Of a stretch of DNA of 64,000 bases, positions 41,055 through 51,578 are shown piece by piece; position 1 is the first letter of the stretch, and each line of letters opens with the position of its first letter. The stretch is taken from assembly GCA_003315335.1 (NCBI GenBank), contig QNRL01000006.1, forward strand, positions 1-64,000. Direction: 5' to 3'. Source of the DNA: Pseudocitrobacter faecalis (GTDB taxonomy: Bacteria; Pseudomonadota; Gammaproteobacteria; Enterobacterales; Enterobacteriaceae). A program made the translations under genes and the position numbers. The notes beneath the pieces are model-generated. The model ran no database searches and was not told the origin of the DNA. It saw only the letters and a list, made by a program, of their open reading frames with translations.

Positions 41055-41330
41055 TTAATGTCATTGGATCCAGTCTATGAAGCGCGTGCGAGTGTGACCT
41101 TCTCATCACTGACAGCAAAATGGGCGGCTGGCAAGAAAGCAAAGGTAGACGTGAGAGAGGTCACAATTTCCGCTAATCCCCCCGTATTTCGTGGGTGTGA
41201 CGCTCTCCGCAATTCCCAATCTTTCCCAGTATTTCTTGAAAAAACGACTGGATTTGCGCTCTTTACTGTCGAAATTTTAAGGTGAGGTCAGCCACCCCCG
41301 ATTACTATCCTGATAACTTTTCTCATTTAG
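41055..41330. promoter_or_regulatory. rhaBAD/rhaSR divergent control region with CRP and RhaS sites
   Basis: A near-consensus CRP site CGTGA-GAGAGG-TCACA lies at about 41150-41165. On the minus strand TTGCCAGCCGCCCATTTT, then CTGTCAGTGATGAGAAGGTC, align with the two 17-base RhaS half-sites of E. coli rhaBAD (about 41085-41140). A further GTGTGACGCTC near 41199 may be the rhaSR CRP or RhaR site. The gap is 300 bases and holds no gene. Confidence 0.75.
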
Positions 41331-41340
41331 TGGGGGCGTT

Positions 41341-42177
41341 ATGACCGTATTGCACAGTGTGGATTTTTTCCGTTCAGGTCGTTTACCTGTGGCGATTGAA
41401 CCGCGACTTCCGCAGCCCGCTTTTCCTGAGCATCATCATGATTTTCATGAAATTGTGATCGTTGAACAGGGAACCGGTATTCACGTATTTAACGGCCAGC
41501 CGTATACCATTTGTGGTGGCACTGTCTGTTTTGTTCGCGATACGGATCGCCACCTTTATGAGCACACCGATAACCTTTGCCTGACCAATGTTCTCTATCG
41601 TTCACCGGAGGCGTTCCAGTTTCTTTCCGGGCTCGATCAATTATTGCCGCAGGAAACGGAAGGGAATTACCCCTCCCACTGGCGCGTGAGCCAGAGCACG
41701 CTGCAACAGGTGCGTTTTATCCTCGAACAAATGGCGCAGGTGGATGACAGCATGGACGCGGCAACGCTCGCCAATCGCGAAATTCTCTTTATGCAACTGC
41801 TGGTGCTTCTGCGTCGTGGGACGCAGGTTGCAGGCGGGATGGATAGCGACGCACGGCTGAACCAGTTAATGGCCTGGCTGGAAGAACATTTTGCAGAAGA
41901 TGTCTGCTGGGAAGCGCTGGCGGAGCAGTTTTCGCTGTCGCTGCGTACGCTCCACCGCCAGCTTAAACACTCGACGGGCCTGACGCCGCAGCGTTATCTG
42001 AATCGGCTGCGTTTGATTAAGGCCCGCCATCTGCTGCGCCATAGCGACGAAAGCGTGACGGATATTGCCTATCGCTGTGGCTTTGGCGACAGCAATCATT
42101 TCTCTACTCTGTTTCGTCGGGAATTCGACTGGTCACCGCGCGATATTCGCCAGGGGCGCGATGCCACCTTGCAGTAA
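41341..42177 (+). CDS. rhaS: HTH-type activator RhaS
   Basis: A 278-residue AraC-family activator of rhaBAD and rhaT that responds to L-rhamnose. An N-terminal cupin sensor ([18 protein letters not shown]) precedes the two helix-turn-helix units: [19 protein letters not shown], then [24 protein letters not shown]. It is followed 65 bases later by rhaR in the same direction. Confidence 0.97.
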   Translation: MTVLHSVDFFRSGRLPVAIEPRLPQPAFPEHHHDFHEIVIVEQGTGIHVFNGQPYTICGGTVCFVRDTDRHLYEHTDNLCLTNVLYRSPEAFQFLSGLDQLLPQETEGNYPSHWRVSQSTLQQVRFILEQMAQVDDSMDAATLANREILFMQLLVLLRRGTQVAGGMDSDARLNQLMAWLEEHFAEDVCWEALAEQFSLSLRTLHRQLKHSTGLTPQRYLNRLRLIKARHLLRHSDESVTDIAYRCGFGDSNHFSTLFRREFDWSPRDIRQGRDATLQ

Positions 42178-42242
42178 CGCGGCGGCTATCAACGTTTTCG
42201 CAACGTAGAACTGCGACAATGGTGCGTTATAAGTCGTGAGGT

Positions 42243-43097
42243 ATGGCAGTGTCGGGTCACTTAGTTCTGCGAAAAGAGGAATTCTTTGCCCGCCCCGGGC
42301 AGGCGGTGGCGGTGGCCGATCGTTATCCGCAAAACGTCTTTGCCGAGCACACCCATGAGTTTTGCGAGCTGGTACTGGTCTGGCGCGGGAACGGCCTGCA
42401 CATGCTCAACGATCGCCCTTATCGCATTACGCGCGGCGATCTCTTCTACATTCGCGCGGAAGATAAACACTCCTACGCTTCCGTTAACGATCTGGTTTTA
42501 CAAAATATTATCTACTGCCCTGAGCGACTGAAGCTTAATCTGGACTGGCAAAGCTACTTACCCGGCCTGAACGGTAGCGCCTGGACACCGCACTGGCGGA
42601 TGGGCAGTAACGGTATGACCCAGACGCGGCAAATCATTACCCAACTGGAACATGAAAGCCGCAAAGATGAACCGCTGGCGAATGAAATGGCCGAGCTGCT
42701 TTTTGCGCAACTGGTGGTCTCTTTCAAACGTTATCGCTACGCCACGGATAATCTGGAAGCGACGCAAAGCGAGGCGTTGCTCGACCGCTTGCTGAGTGCG
42801 CTTGCCGGAAGCCTGAACCGGCCTTTCTCGCTGGATCGCTTTTGTTCGCAGGAAGGGTGTAGCGAACGCGCGTTGCGCCAGCAATTCCGTCAGCAAACTG
42901 GCATGACTGTGAATCACTATCTGCGTCAGCTGCGCATCTGCCATGCTCAGTATTTGTTGCAGCATACAGATTTGATGATCGGTGAGGTGGCGATGCAGTG
43001 TGGCTTTGAAGACAGCAACTACTTTTCGGTAGTGTTTAACCGCGAGGTGGGGATGACGCCAGGTCAGTGGCGTCATCGTAACGGAGTGGTTGCCTGA
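42243..43097 (+). CDS. rhaR: HTH-type activator RhaR
   Basis: A 284-residue AraC-family activator of rhaSR, forming the first step of the rhamnose cascade. An N-terminal cupin ([21 protein letters not shown]) is followed by two helix-turn-helix units ([39 protein letters not shown]). Its TGA stop directly abuts the convergent rhaT stop codon, leaving no spacer. Confidence 0.97.
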   Translation: MAVSGHLVLRKEEFFARPGQAVAVADRYPQNVFAEHTHEFCELVLVWRGNGLHMLNDRPYRITRGDLFYIRAEDKHSYASVNDLVLQNIIYCPERLKLNLDWQSYLPGLNGSAWTPHWRMGSNGMTQTRQIITQLEHESRKDEPLANEMAELLFAQLVVSFKRYRYATDNLEATQSEALLDRLLSALAGSLNRPFSLDRFCSQEGCSERALRQQFRQQTGMTVNHYLRQLRICHAQYLLQHTDLMIGEVAMQCGFEDSNYFSVVFNREVGMTPGQWRHRNGVVA

Positions 43098-44132
43098 TTA
43101 ACTCGCCATACCCAGCCCAACAATATTCGCCGCGATGATAATCACCACGCAGCCGACACTCAGAACGCCGACCGGACGGCGACCTGCGTTGCTCCACTCT
43201 TTCAGCACCAGCCCAACCAGACCGCCGCAAAGCACGTAGAAGCTCATGTGCAGCATCCAACTGATGTATTCATACTGCGCCGGGATTTTGGCGTGGCCCC
43301 AGGCGTAGAAGAAGAACTGCAAATACCACATCAGGCCGCCCAACGCAGAGAGTAATACGTTGGTGATGATCAGCGGTTTTGCCAGCGAGAAGTCAGCTTT
43401 TACCGACAAGGTTTTCACTTTTGCCAGACGAATGAAGCAGAAGCCGAGGTTGATCAGCGCGCCGCCGCCCATGATAACGACGTAGCTTGGCAACGCGACG
43501 TAAAGAGGATCGACGCCCAGCGCGGCAGCGGCTTCGTGCATCGGTTTTGCGGCGCTCATCGCGAATGACATCCCCGCTGAGAAGATGCCGCACATTACCG
43601 CCAGTACCAGCCCTTTCTTGAGGTTAAAGTCTTCCGCTTTAATGCCCATGTTGCGCTCTTTCAACTGGCCTGCGCGCGTGACGATGCCTACGCCAATCAG
43701 CGCAACCAGCACGCCGAGCAGCGTCATACGGCCACCTTTGGTGTTGATCAGTACATCAAAGCTACCGTTCAGAATCGGCGTCATTAGCGTGCCGACAATC
43801 AGCGTAATGCCAATCGCAATCCCGATGCCCATTGACATGCCGAGATAGCGCATCGTCAGACCATAGTTGATATTGCCAATCCCCCACATCGCGCCGAAGA
43901 GAAAGACCGGCATCAGGGTTGAGGCACTAAACGAGCCGTAGTAGGCCCAGAAATTGGGTAACAGCAGGGCACTGATTGTCCAGGGGAGGATAAGCCACGA
44001 TACGGTGCCGCCAACGGACCACATCGTCTCCCAGGACCAGTGTTTGACCTTCTTGAAGGGGGCATAGAAACAGGCTGCACTGGCTGCGCCTATCAAATGC
44101 CAGAAAATGCCCATCATAATCGCATTATTCAT
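43098..44132 (-). CDS. rhaT: L-rhamnose-proton symporter
   Basis: A 344-residue inner-membrane sugar-proton symporter of the drug/metabolite transporter superfamily, with about ten hydrophobic spans (for example [20 protein letters not shown] and [15 protein letters not shown]). Length equals E. coli RhaT. It is transcribed toward rhaR, with a RhaS-dependent promoter expected in the 44133-44300 gap. Confidence 0.97.
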   Translation of the reverse strand: MNNAIMMGIFWHLIGAASAACFYAPFKKVKHWSWETMWSVGGTVSWLILPWTISALLLPNFWAYYGSFSASTLMPVFLFGAMWGIGNINYGLTMRYLGMSMGIGIAIGITLIVGTLMTPILNGSFDVLINTKGGRMTLLGVLVALIGVGIVTRAGQLKERNMGIKAEDFNLKKGLVLAVMCGIFSAGMSFAMSAAKPMHEAAAALGVDPLYVALPSYVVIMGGGALINLGFCFIRLAKVKTLSVKADFSLAKPLIITNVLLSALGGLMWYLQFFFYAWGHAKIPAQYEYISWMLHMSFYVLCGGLVGLVLKEWSNAGRRPVGVLSVGCVVIIIAANIVGLGMAS

Positions 44133-44409
44133 TATTGTTTCCTCAACGGTTTATTGTTGGTTCAGGCGTCCTGCCAACTCGTTGAGCTTAAAAAGTATGC
44201 GATTTAATAACCTTCCGTTAATTGCCACGGTGAATCAAAAAATGACCATCAGAGCAATGTCGTAGTGAGTGGCTTCACACTTTTACATTCTGTGCAGAAA
44301 GCGAGGCGGTTGTGCCTTTTTCATTGATAGGCAATGCTTTTCTGCGCTATAAGCCCCGTAAAATCAGGCACATAACAAAATGTTATAACCTTATAAAAAC
44401 TACGGCATT

Positions 44410-44445
44410 GATAATCATTTTCAATATCATTTAATTAACTATAAT
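44410..44445 (+). promoter_or_regulatory. Fur box and promoter of sodA
   Basis: GATAATCATTTTCAATATC at 44410-44428 matches the 19-base Fur box at about 14 of 19 positions. A TATAAT -10 lies at 44440-44445, about 58 bases before the sodA ATG. Iron repression by Fur, together with SoxRS and ArcA control, is known for E. coli sodA. The rest of the 370-base rhaT-sodA gap holds no gene. Confidence 0.8.
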
Positions 44446-44502
44446 GAACCAACTGCTTACGCGGCGTTAACACTTTGCCGCCCGACAATAATGGAGAAGA
44501 TT

Positions 44503-45123
44503 ATGAGCTATACCCTGCCATCACTGCCTTATGCATACGATGCTCTGGAACCGCACTTCGATAAGCAGACGATGGAAATCCATCACACTAAACACCACCA
44601 GACCTACGTGAATAACGCGAATACCGCGCTGGAAAGCCTGCCGGAGTTCGCTTCCCTGTCTGCGGAAGAACTGATCACCAAACTGGATCAGATCCCGGCT
44701 GAAAAAAGAACCTTCCTGCGCAACAACGCCGGCGGCCACGCGAACCACAGCCTGTTCTGGAAAGGCCTGAAAAAAGGCACCACCCTGCAGGGTGACCTGA
44801 AAGCGGCTATCGAGCGCGATTTCGGTTCCGTTGACAAATTCAAAGAAGAATTCGAAAAAGCGGCGGCGACCCGTTTCGGTTCCGGTTGGGCATGGCTGGT
44901 GCTGAAAGGCGACAAACTGGCTGTGGTTTCTACCGCTAACCAGGACTCCCCGCTGATGGGTGAAGCTATCTCTGGCGCTTCCGGCTTCCCGATCGTGGGC
45001 CTGGACGTTTGGGAACACGCTTACTACCTGAAATTCCAGAACCGCCGCCCGGACTACATCAAAGAGTTCTGGAACGTGGTGAACTGGGACGAAGCTGCTG
45101 CACGTTTCGCGGCTAAAAAATAA
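44503..45123 (+). CDS. sodA: Manganese superoxide dismutase
   Basis: A protein of 206 residues from the ATG at 44503 ([19 protein letters not shown]), with GGAGA upstream; an in-frame ATG four codons earlier overlaps that site. It dismutates superoxide in the cytoplasm. Metal ligands are His27 ([12 protein letters not shown]), His82 ([10 protein letters not shown]), and Asp168 and His172 in [11 protein letters not shown]. In K-12 kdgT follows; here yiiM does. Confidence 0.98.
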   Translation: MSYTLPSLPYAYDALEPHFDKQTMEIHHTKHHQTYVNNANTALESLPEFASLSAEELITKLDQIPAEKRTFLRNNAGGHANHSLFWKGLKKGTTLQGDLKAAIERDFGSVDKFKEEFEKAAATRFGSGWAWLVLKGDKLAVVSTANQDSPLMGEAISGASGFPIVGLDVWEHAYYLKFQNRRPDYIKEFWNVVNWDEAAARFAAKK

Positions 45124-45140
45124 GTTCTGAGCTCATAGTA

Positions 45141-45177
45141 AGCCCCTGAAGGTTTGCCTTCAGGGGCTTTTTTTTTT
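45141..45177 (+). terminator. sodA terminator
   Basis: A long stem AGCCCCTGAAGG / CCTTCAGGGGCT followed by about ten T residues, 18 bases after the stop. Confidence 0.92.
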
Positions 45178-45260
45178 GCCCTGATTTTAAGGAAAAGATT
45201 GAATTTCCCCCTGCAACCAGCGAGCCTTTAAGCAGTGATTCCGAGGAGCAGGGTGACGAA

Positions 45261-45935
45261 ATGCATTATCCGGTTGAGGTTTTTATTGGCACGATCCGCG
45301 ACTACGACGGCAGCCGCCCGAGTGCGATTGCCAAAGTGCAGGTAGACGGCGAGCTGACGCTGACTGAGCTGGGGTTGGTGGGCGATGAGCAGGCAGAGAA
45401 AAAAATCCATGGCGGGCCTGAGCGCGCGCTGTGCCACTATCCCCGCGAACACTACGCAGAGTGGATGCGCGAATTTCCAGACCAGGCCGATCTCTTCTAT
45501 GCGCCTGCGTTTGGCGAAAATCTTTCCACTCACGGTTTAACCGAAAAAGAGGCTTTCATCGGCGATATCTTCCGCTGGGGCGAGGCGTTGATTCAAATCA
45601 GCCAGCCGCGTTCACCCTGCTTTAAGCTGAACTACCATTTTGGCATTGCCGATATGTCCTCGCAGATGCAAAGCCGGGCGAAAGTTGGCTGGTTGTATCG
45701 CGTAGTCGCACCGGGGCCGGTGTCGAGCGATGCACCGCTGGAGCTGGTTTCGCGGCTAAGCGACGTTTCCGTGCATGAAGCGGCAGCGATTGCGTGGCAT
45801 ATGCCGTTTGATGAAGAGCAGTATCATCGGTTGATGTCGGCTGCGGGGCTGTCAACAAGCTGGACAAGAACCATGCAGAAGCGAGTACTTAGCGGCAAAA
45901 TTGAGGATAATTCGCGCAGATTGTGGGGGAAGTAG
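45261..45935 (+). CDS. yiiM: YiiM, MOSC-domain molybdenum-cofactor protein
   Basis: A 224-residue cytoplasmic MOSC protein. KIHGGPERALCHYPREHY and GENLSTHGLTE are the conserved MOSC blocks, and SQPRSPCFKLNYHF holds the Cys that would bind the Mo cofactor. In E. coli it detoxifies 6-N-hydroxylaminopurine and other N-hydroxylated bases. This again makes the window rich in molybdenum functions. The 3' end is followed by a triple-hairpin repeat shared with the convergent cpxA. Confidence 0.95.
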   Translation: MHYPVEVFIGTIRDYDGSRPSAIAKVQVDGELTLTELGLVGDEQAEKKIHGGPERALCHYPREHYAEWMREFPDQADLFYAPAFGENLSTHGLTEKEAFIGDIFRWGEALIQISQPRSPCFKLNYHFGIADMSSQMQSRAKVGWLYRVVAPGPVSSDAPLELVSRLSDVSVHEAAAIAWHMPFDEEQYHRLMSAAGLSTSWTRTMQKRVLSGKIEDNSRRLWGK

Positions 45936-45955
45936 AGTTACTGTGCGGTTTGATG

Positions 45956-46098
45956 CCCTCACCCCGGCCCTCTCCCACAGGGAGAGGGGGGAAAACCGCA
46001 CATGCTTGACTATGGGCTCAAACGGTCCCCTCTCCCACAGGGAGAGGGGGAAAACTGGGCCGGTTCCCTCTCCCTGCGGGAGAGGGTTAGGGTGAGGG
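45956..46098. repeat. CCCTCTCCC palindromic repeat, copy B (yiiM-cpxA gap)
   Basis: Three hairpins lie at 45968-45988, 46028-46048 and 46066-46086. The first two share CCCTCTCCCACAGGGAGAGG and the third has a TG centre. The outer ends CCCTCACCCC and AGGGTGAGGG are inverted. Same architecture as copy A, between convergent genes. Confidence 0.88.
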
Positions 46099-46109
46099 GG
46101 CCCTCATCC

Positions 46110-47483
46110 CTACGTCCGCTTATACAACGGCAACCAAATCGTTAACCGCAACCCGCCGAGCGGGCTGTCATCGGCCTTCACCCAGCCACGATGCTGCTGG
46201 ATAGCGGCTTCAACAATCGCCAGGCCAAGACCGGTGCCGCCGGATTCACGGTCGCGGGCTTCATCGGTGCGATAGAACGGACGGAAGATTTGCTCTCTGT
46301 CCTCCGGGCTGACACCCGGGCCATCATCGTCAACGTTTACGGTGATACCATCTTTATCGACTGCAAACGCCACGGCGATTTTGGTATGCGAGTAACGCAG
46401 AGCATTGCGTACGATATTTTCCAGCGCGCTTTCCAGCGCATTCGGGTTACCGTACAGCGGCCACGGGCCCGGCGGGTAATCAATGCTGAAGGATTTGCCC
46501 ATCTGCTCTGCTTCAAACGCCGCGTTATCCAGCACTTCTCCCCACAGCTGATTCGCTTTCATCGTCTCGCTGACCAGCGCGTTATTCGCCTGATTACGCG
46601 ACATCACCAGCAGATCGTTGATCATGCTGTCCAGACGCTGCGCTTCGGTTTCAATACGCTCCAGCTCTTTGCTCTCGCCGCTGCGGCGACGCAATAATGC
46701 GGTGCCCAACTGCAAACGCGTTAACGGCGTGCGTAACTCGTGGGAGATATCAGAAAGCAGACGTTGCTGCGACGTCATCATGCGTTCCAGCGCCGTCACC
46801 ATCTGGTTAAAGCTGGTACCTGCGGCTAAAAACTCCTGTGGCCCGGCTTCCAGTTCAGGGTGCTGACGCAAATTCCCCTGGGCAACTTCATCGGCTGCAT
46901 TCTTCAACTTACGCGCCGGTTTCGCCAGGCTCCACGCCAGCCATAACAGCAGTGGGGAACTGACTAACATCGTCACGATAAGCAGCAATAACGGGCGGTC
47001 AAACAGCAGGTTGATAAAATCTGACTGTGAACTGCTGGCCGGTCGAATCAGGTATAACTGGTAATTATCTTCCCCATCGCGGATAGAGAACGGGCCGACC
47101 AGCTCAACGCGGCCATATTTTTTCTTCTGCGGGTGATCTGAGTTATCCGATTGGCCGATAAAGTTGCGGATGATCTGCATTTCGCTGCGTTCTGCGCCGA
47201 TCACGCGGCCTTCGCTGGTCACCAGCAGAAGACGTTGACCCGGCGGTGCCCACTTATCAATGGCACGGAAAAGGCGACGCCACCACATCAAATCATTCGG
47301 TGGGTCTGCCGCTAACTCTTCCTCAACATGCTGCTCGATCATCATCCCCTGGCGCTGCTCGCTGTCCAGCAGCTCGGTCATCTGACGAGAATCGAGCTTC
47401 GGTAGCATCAGAACCAGCATCAGCACCAGCGCCAGTGTTAACCAGAAAATGGCGAAGATGCGTGCGGTCAAACTTCCTATCAT
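46110..47483 (-). CDS. cpxA: Envelope-stress sensor histidine kinase CpxA
   Basis: A 457-residue inner-membrane kinase and phosphatase for CpxR. TM1 (residues about 8-28), a periplasmic sensor domain, TM2 (about 163-185) and a HAMP region are followed by the H box SHELRTPLTRLQL (His248), N box LENIVRNALRYS and G boxes DDGPGV and GGTGLGLAIV. It senses misfolded envelope protein, with CpxP as periplasmic inhibitor. Its start overlaps the cpxR stop by four bases. Confidence 0.98.
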   Translation of the reverse strand: MIGSLTARIFAIFWLTLALVLMLVLMLPKLDSRQMTELLDSEQRQGMMIEQHVEEELAADPPNDLMWWRRLFRAIDKWAPPGQRLLLVTSEGRVIGAERSEMQIIRNFIGQSDNSDHPQKKKYGRVELVGPFSIRDGEDNYQLYLIRPASSSQSDFINLLFDRPLLLLIVTMLVSSPLLLWLAWSLAKPARKLKNAADEVAQGNLRQHPELEAGPQEFLAAGTSFNQMVTALERMMTSQQRLLSDISHELRTPLTRLQLGTALLRRRSGESKELERIETEAQRLDSMINDLLVMSRNQANNALVSETMKANQLWGEVLDNAAFEAEQMGKSFSIDYPPGPWPLYGNPNALESALENIVRNALRYSHTKIAVAFAVDKDGITVNVDDDGPGVSPEDREQIFRPFYRTDEARDRESGGTGLGLAIVEAAIQQHRGWVKADDSPLGGLRLTIWLPLYKRT

Positions 47484-48178
47484 GAAGCGGATACCATCAG
47501 ATAACCGCGACCACGCAGGGTTTTAAACCATGGATGCCCATCTTTACGCTCTGGCAGTTTGCGGCGCAGATTGGAGATGTGCATATCGATAGCGCGGTCG
47601 AACGGAGTTAAGCGCTTGCCCAGCACTTCCTGACTAAGGTGTTCACGAGAAACCACCTGGCCGAGGTGCTGTGCCAGCAGGTAAAGCAGGGTGAATTCCG
47701 TGCCGGTCAGTTCAAGAACCTGCCCATCAAAGCTGGCTTCCTGGCGCCCCGGATTCAGGCTCAGGGAATCGACTTCAACGGTTGGTGAACCAACGTCGCT
47801 GTTTTGTTGCTGTTCGCTCCAGTGCGAACGACGCAGAATCGCGCGTATACGCGCAACCAGTTCGCGATCGTTGAACGGCTTAGGCAAGTAGTCATCTGCG
47901 CCCAGTTCAAGGCCCAGAACGCGATCCAGCTCGCTTCCGCGCGCGGTAAGCATAATAACGGGGGTCTGGTGTGTCTGACGAAGCTCTTTAAGCGTGTCGA
48001 TACCGTTTTTCTTCGGCATCATCACATCGAGCAAAAGCAGGTCGATGCTGTCGTCCAGAAGTGCCAGCGCCTGTTCACCGTCATGGGCTACCAGAACGTT
48101 GAACCCTTCCATGTCGAGCAACTCCTTTAACAAGGAAGTAAGCTCGCGGTCATCATCAACTAATAAAATTTTATTCAT
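47480..48178 (-). CDS. cpxR: Envelope-stress response regulator CpxR
   Basis: A 232-residue OmpR-family regulator. The receiver domain has Asp51 in LLLLDVMMPKKNG and the conserved Thr and Lys (MLTARGSE, YLPKPF). The C-terminal winged helix carries RRKLPERKDGHPWFKTLRGRGY. Divergent from cpxP across a shared CpxR box, so it is autoregulated. Confidence 0.98.
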   Translation of the reverse strand: MNKILLVDDDRELTSLLKELLDMEGFNVLVAHDGEQALALLDDSIDLLLLDVMMPKKNGIDTLKELRQTHQTPVIMLTARGSELDRVLGLELGADDYLPKPFNDRELVARIRAILRRSHWSEQQQNSDVGSPTVEVDSLSLNPGRQEASFDGQVLELTGTEFTLLYLLAQHLGQVVSREHLSQEVLGKRLTPFDRAIDMHISNLRRKLPERKDGHPWFKTLRGRGYLMVSAS

Positions 48179-48233
48179 ATTTTAAATACCTCCGAGGCAG
48201 AAATTACGTCATCAAGGCCCGCTAATCCATGAC

Positions 48234-48248
48234 TTTACGTTGTTTTAC
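48234..48248 (-). promoter_or_regulatory. CpxR box between cpxR and cpxP
   Basis: On the minus strand GTAAAACAACGTAAA is a perfect GTAAA-N5-GTAAA CpxR site. It lies about 55 bases before cpxR and 80 before cpxP and should drive both. A single GTAAA near 48286 may extend it. Confidence 0.9.
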
Positions 48249-48328
48249 ACCCCCTGACGCATGTTTGCAGCCTGAATCGTAAACTCTCTCTCGTTGAATC
48301 GCGACACAAAAGTTTTTGGGAGCAAGTG

Positions 48329-48826
48329 ATGCGCAATGTTATCGCTGCCGTCATGGCCTCAACACTGGCGCTAAGTGCTACTAGCCAGGCAGCTGAAGTC
48401 GTCACCAGCGTTAACTGGCACCCCGCTGAGGGTAGCACGCAGCGTAGCAGTCAGGGTCATATGTTTGACGGCATAAGTTTAACCGAACATCAACGTCAGC
48501 AGATGCGAGATCTGATGCAACGAGCCCGGCATGACCAGCCGCCCGTTAATGTTAGCGAAGTAGAGACAATGCATCGTCTCATTACAGCAGAAAAATTTGA
48601 TGAAGCCGCGGTACGCGCTCAGGCAGAAAAAATGGCGCAGGAGCAGGTTGCCCGCCAGGTAGAAATGGCGAAAGTGCGCAACCAGATGTATCGCCTCCTT
48701 ACGCCAGAGCAGCAAGCGGCTTTAAATGAGAAACACAAGCAACGTATGGATCAGTTGCGTGAGGTTGCCGGGATGCAGAAAAACCCAACGACAATGTTAT
48801 TTAGTAGTACCCGTAGCAACCAGTAA
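48329..48826 (+). CDS. cpxP: Periplasmic Cpx inhibitor and adaptor CpxP
   Basis: A protein of 165 residues from the ATG at 48329, with GGGAG eight bases upstream; a GTG one codon earlier is possible. Signal peptide of about 21 residues ends at SQAAE. The mature protein is a helical Spy/CpxP dimer with the paired LTxxQ motifs LTEHQRQQM and LTPEQQAAL. It binds the CpxA sensor and delivers misfolded pilins to DegP. Confidence 0.96.
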   Translation: MRNVIAAVMASTLALSATSQAAEVVTSVNWHPAEGSTQRSSQGHMFDGISLTEHQRQQMRDLMQRARHDQPPVNVSEVETMHRLITAEKFDEAAVRAQAEKMAQEQVARQVEMAKVRNQMYRLLTPEQQAALNEKHKQRMDQLREVAGMQKNPTTMLFSSTRSNQ

Positions 48827-48835
48827 CAAACCCTG

Positions 48836-48894
48836 TTTTTCCTTGCCATAGACACCATCCCTGTCTTCCCCCACATGATGTGGGGGTTTTTTTT
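48836..48894 (+). ncRNA. cpxQ: CpxQ small RNA from the cpxP 3' UTR
   Basis: The 3' UTR reads TTTTTCCTTGCCATAGACACC and ends in the terminator CCCCCACATGATGTGGGGG plus T run. Both the seed and terminator match CpxQ of E. coli and Salmonella, which RNase E releases from cpxP mRNA. With Hfq, CpxQ represses inner-membrane protein mRNAs such as cpxP-independent targets nhaB and skp-fimA in those species. Confidence 0.85.
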
Positions 48895-48953
48895 GCCCAA
48901 TTTTTGCCACCGCCTCCGCTATACTAGCCGCAGAATGAATGGCAGGAGCGTTT

Positions 48954-49847
48954 ATGAATCAATCATATGGCCAGCTCATCAGCCGCGCAGCGCTTGCCGC
49001 GACGGTGATGGCCTCTGTGTTACTTTTGATCAAAATTTTTGCGTGGTGGTACACCGGTTCCGTCAGTATTCTGGCGGCCCTGGTGGATTCGCTGGTGGAT
49101 ATTGCGGCATCGCTGACCAATCTGTGGGTGGTGCGTTATTCGCTGCAACCCGCCGACGATGAGCACACCTTCGGCCACGGTAAAGCAGAATCACTGGCGG
49201 CACTGGCGCAGAGCATGTTTATTTCCGGTTCAGCACTGTTTCTTTTCTTAACCGGCATCCAGCATCTGGCACAGCCGCAGGAAATGAATAAACCGGGCAT
49301 TGGTGTGCTGGTGACCGTTGTTGCGCTGGTAAGTACGCTGTTGCTGGTCTCATTCCAGCGTTGGGTGGTTCGTAAAACGCAAAGTCAGGCGGTAAGGGCG
49401 GATATGCTTCATTATCAGTCTGATGTTATGATGAACGGTGCAATTTTAGTCGCGCTGGGGCTTTCCTGGTACGGTTGGCATCGCGCAGATGCGCTGTTTG
49501 CATTAGGAATTGGCATCTATATTTTATATAGCGCATTACGTATGGGTTATGAGGCGGTTCAGTCATTGCTGGATCGCGCTTTACCCGACGGAGAACGTCA
49601 GGAAATTATCGACATCGTGACCGCCTGGCCCGGGGTAAGCGGTGCACACGATCTCAGAACGCGGCAGTCAGGGCCGACCCGCTTTATTCAGATCCATCTG
49701 GAAATGGAAGATAACCTACCCTTAGTTCAGGCACATGTGATTGCTGAACAGGTGGAGCAGGCTATTTTGCGTCGTTTCCCGGGATCCGATGTGATTATTC
49801 ACCAGGATCCGTGCTCAGTTGTCCCGGATGGTGGCAGGAGCGTTTGA
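48954..49847 (+). CDS. fieF: Cation efflux pump FieF
   Basis: A protein of 297 residues from the ATG at 48954, preceded by CAGGAGCG. It exports Zn(II) and Fe(II) by proton antiport and belongs to the CDF family. Six membrane spans are visible; the transport site is in [12 protein letters not shown] (DxxxD) and HYQSDVMMN (HxxxD). The cytoplasmic domain has HDLRTRQSG and HLEMED. C-terminal tail differs slightly from K-12. Confidence 0.97.
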   Translation: MNQSYGQLISRAALAATVMASVLLLIKIFAWWYTGSVSILAALVDSLVDIAASLTNLWVVRYSLQPADDEHTFGHGKAESLAALAQSMFISGSALFLFLTGIQHLAQPQEMNKPGIGVLVTVVALVSTLLLVSFQRWVVRKTQSQAVRADMLHYQSDVMMNGAILVALGLSWYGWHRADALFALGIGIYILYSALRMGYEAVQSLLDRALPDGERQEIIDIVTAWPGVSGAHDLRTRQSGPTRFIQIHLEMEDNLPLVQAHVIAEQVEQAILRRFPGSDVIIHQDPCSVVPDGGRSV

Positions 49848-50039
49848 ACTTTCGTAAGTCGTTGTAAAAGTGTGGGGTCGATCGGCATTTTTTGTTCAAA
49901 TAACCGCCATTTGGCCTGACCTGAATCAATTCAGCACGAAGCACTTGATATACTATCTGTAATAAGGTCGTTCTCTCCCTACAGGGAGCGCTTCGGGCAG
50001 AAGAATTAATTATTAGCATTCCTAAGTTCAGAGGTAGTC

Positions 50040-51002
50040 ATGATTAAGAAAATCGGTGTGTTGACAAGCGGCGGTGATGCGCCGGGTATGAACGCTGCCA
50101 TTCGTGGTGTTGTGCGCGCTGCGTTAACGGAAGGTCTGGAAGTATTTGGTATCTATGACGGTTACCTTGGTCTGTATGAAGACCGTATGGTTCAGCTCGA
50201 CCGTTACAGCGTCTCCGATATGATCAACCGTGGCGGTACCTTCCTCGGTTCAGCGCGTTTCCCGGAATTCCGTGATGAGAATATCCGCGCTGTGGCTATC
50301 GAAAACATGAAAAAACGCGGTCTGGATGCGCTGGTCGTTATCGGCGGTGACGGCTCCTACATGGGCGCCATGCGTCTGACCGAAATGGGCTTCCCGTGCA
50401 TCGGCCTGCCGGGCACCATCGACAACGATATCAAAGGCACTGACTACACCATCGGTTTCTTCACCGCACTGAGCACCGTGGTTGAAGCGATTGACCGTCT
50501 GCGTGACACCTCTTCTTCTCACCAGCGTATCTCCGTTGTTGAAGTGATGGGTCGTTACTGCGGCGACCTGACCCTGGCGGCAGCGATTGCTGGTGGTTGT
50601 GAATTCGTGGTTCTGCCGGAAGTTGAATTTAACCGTGACGACCTGGTAGCAGAAATCAAAGCCGGTATCGCGAAAGGTAAAAAACACGCTATCGTGGCGA
50701 TTACCGAACATATGTGTGATATCGATGAGCTGGCGCACTTCATTGAGAAAGAAACGGGTCGTGAAACCCGCGCAACCGTACTGGGCCACATTCAGCGCGG
50801 CGGCTCCCCGGTGCCTTATGACCGTATTCTGGCTTCCCGCATGGGGGCGTATGCCATTGAACTGCTGCTGCAGGGCTTTGGTGGTCGTTGCGTCGGCATT
50901 CAGAACGAAAAATTGGTTCACCACGACATCATCGACGCTATCGAAAACATGAAGCGTCCGTTCAAAGGTGACTGGTTAGACTGCGCGAAAATGCTCTACT
51001 AA
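50040..51002 (+). CDS. pfkA: 6-phosphofructokinase I
   Basis: A 320-residue tetrameric glycolytic enzyme that phosphorylates fructose-6-phosphate. [14 protein letters not shown] is the ATP site start, [10 protein letters not shown] the Mg/ATP loop and [13 protein letters not shown] holds catalytic Asp127/Asp129. Length equals E. coli. In K-12 sbp follows directly; here selC and a displaced block intervene (sbp appears at 63416). Confidence 0.99.
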   Translation: MIKKIGVLTSGGDAPGMNAAIRGVVRAALTEGLEVFGIYDGYLGLYEDRMVQLDRYSVSDMINRGGTFLGSARFPEFRDENIRAVAIENMKKRGLDALVVIGGDGSYMGAMRLTEMGFPCIGLPGTIDNDIKGTDYTIGFFTALSTVVEAIDRLRDTSSSHQRISVVEVMGRYCGDLTLAAAIAGGCEFVVLPEVEFNRDDLVAEIKAGIAKGKKHAIVAITEHMCDIDELAHFIEKETGRETRATVLGHIQRGGSPVPYDRILASRMGAYAIELLLQGFGGRCVGIQNEKLVHHDIIDAIENMKRPFKGDWLDCAKMLY

Positions 51003-51047
51003 TCCGCGTGGATTACCGAAGGGCGTACAGCCCGACGTAATAAAATG

Positions 51048-51075
51048 GCCTTCCCTGCCGGGAGGGCTTTTTTTT
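51048..51075 (+). terminator. pfkA terminator
   Basis: Stem GCCTTCCC / GGGAGGGC with a TGCC loop and eight T residues, 46 bases after the pfkA stop. Confidence 0.9.
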
Positions 51076-51182
51076 GCCTTCATTTTAGCGCGGTGATCGT
51101 TCGAATAATTATCGTATCGCTAAGGGCAAGGGTGATTGGGGGCGAGAGGTGGGTGACACTTCAGGACAAAAGGGGAGCAAAC

Positions 51183-51277
51183 TGGCGGAAGATCACAGGA
51201 GTCGAACCTGCCCGGGACCGCTGGCGGCCCCAACTGGATTTGAAGTCCAGCCACCTCACCGGAGATGACGATCTTCC
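51183..51277 (-). tRNA. selC: tRNA-Sec (anticodon UCA)
   Basis: A 95-base gene on the minus strand, beginning GGAAGATC and ending GATCTTCC-GCCA, with CCA encoded. The long acceptor stem, the extended variable arm and the anticodon TCA (51241-51243) identify selenocysteine tRNA; it is almost identical to E. coli selC. A TATAAT box (51309-51314) with a GC-rich discriminator lies upstream. It decodes the fdoG UGA at 30072. selC is a known island attachment site, but no integrase is beside it here. Confidence 0.97.
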
Positions 51278-51578
51278 GCGCCTCGATTGCTACATGGAGG
51301 CGGGGCGCATTATAGCTACTTTCAGGCATTTACCACATCTTTTAATGCACCTTTTTTGGATTCATTTGGCACATCTCCCGCCAGTGAATCTTCGCCACAG
51401 TACAAAATCCCATAAAATCCGCAAGTTACACTTCGACACATTCTCTAGTCCTACACCGATCACAGAAATTAAGAAACGTAATTTGATAACGAGATATCGG
51501 AATTCATCTTAGCGAACGGATGGTTTACAAAAACCGTAACCGGTACCAGCGTGGAGTCGGCTCAAGAAGGATTTCGGC

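Noticed and set aside
44133-44409. A possible small gene between rhaT and sodA
   Set aside because: No frame of useful length has a ribosome-binding site; the stretch is explained by the rhaT promoter and sodA control sites.
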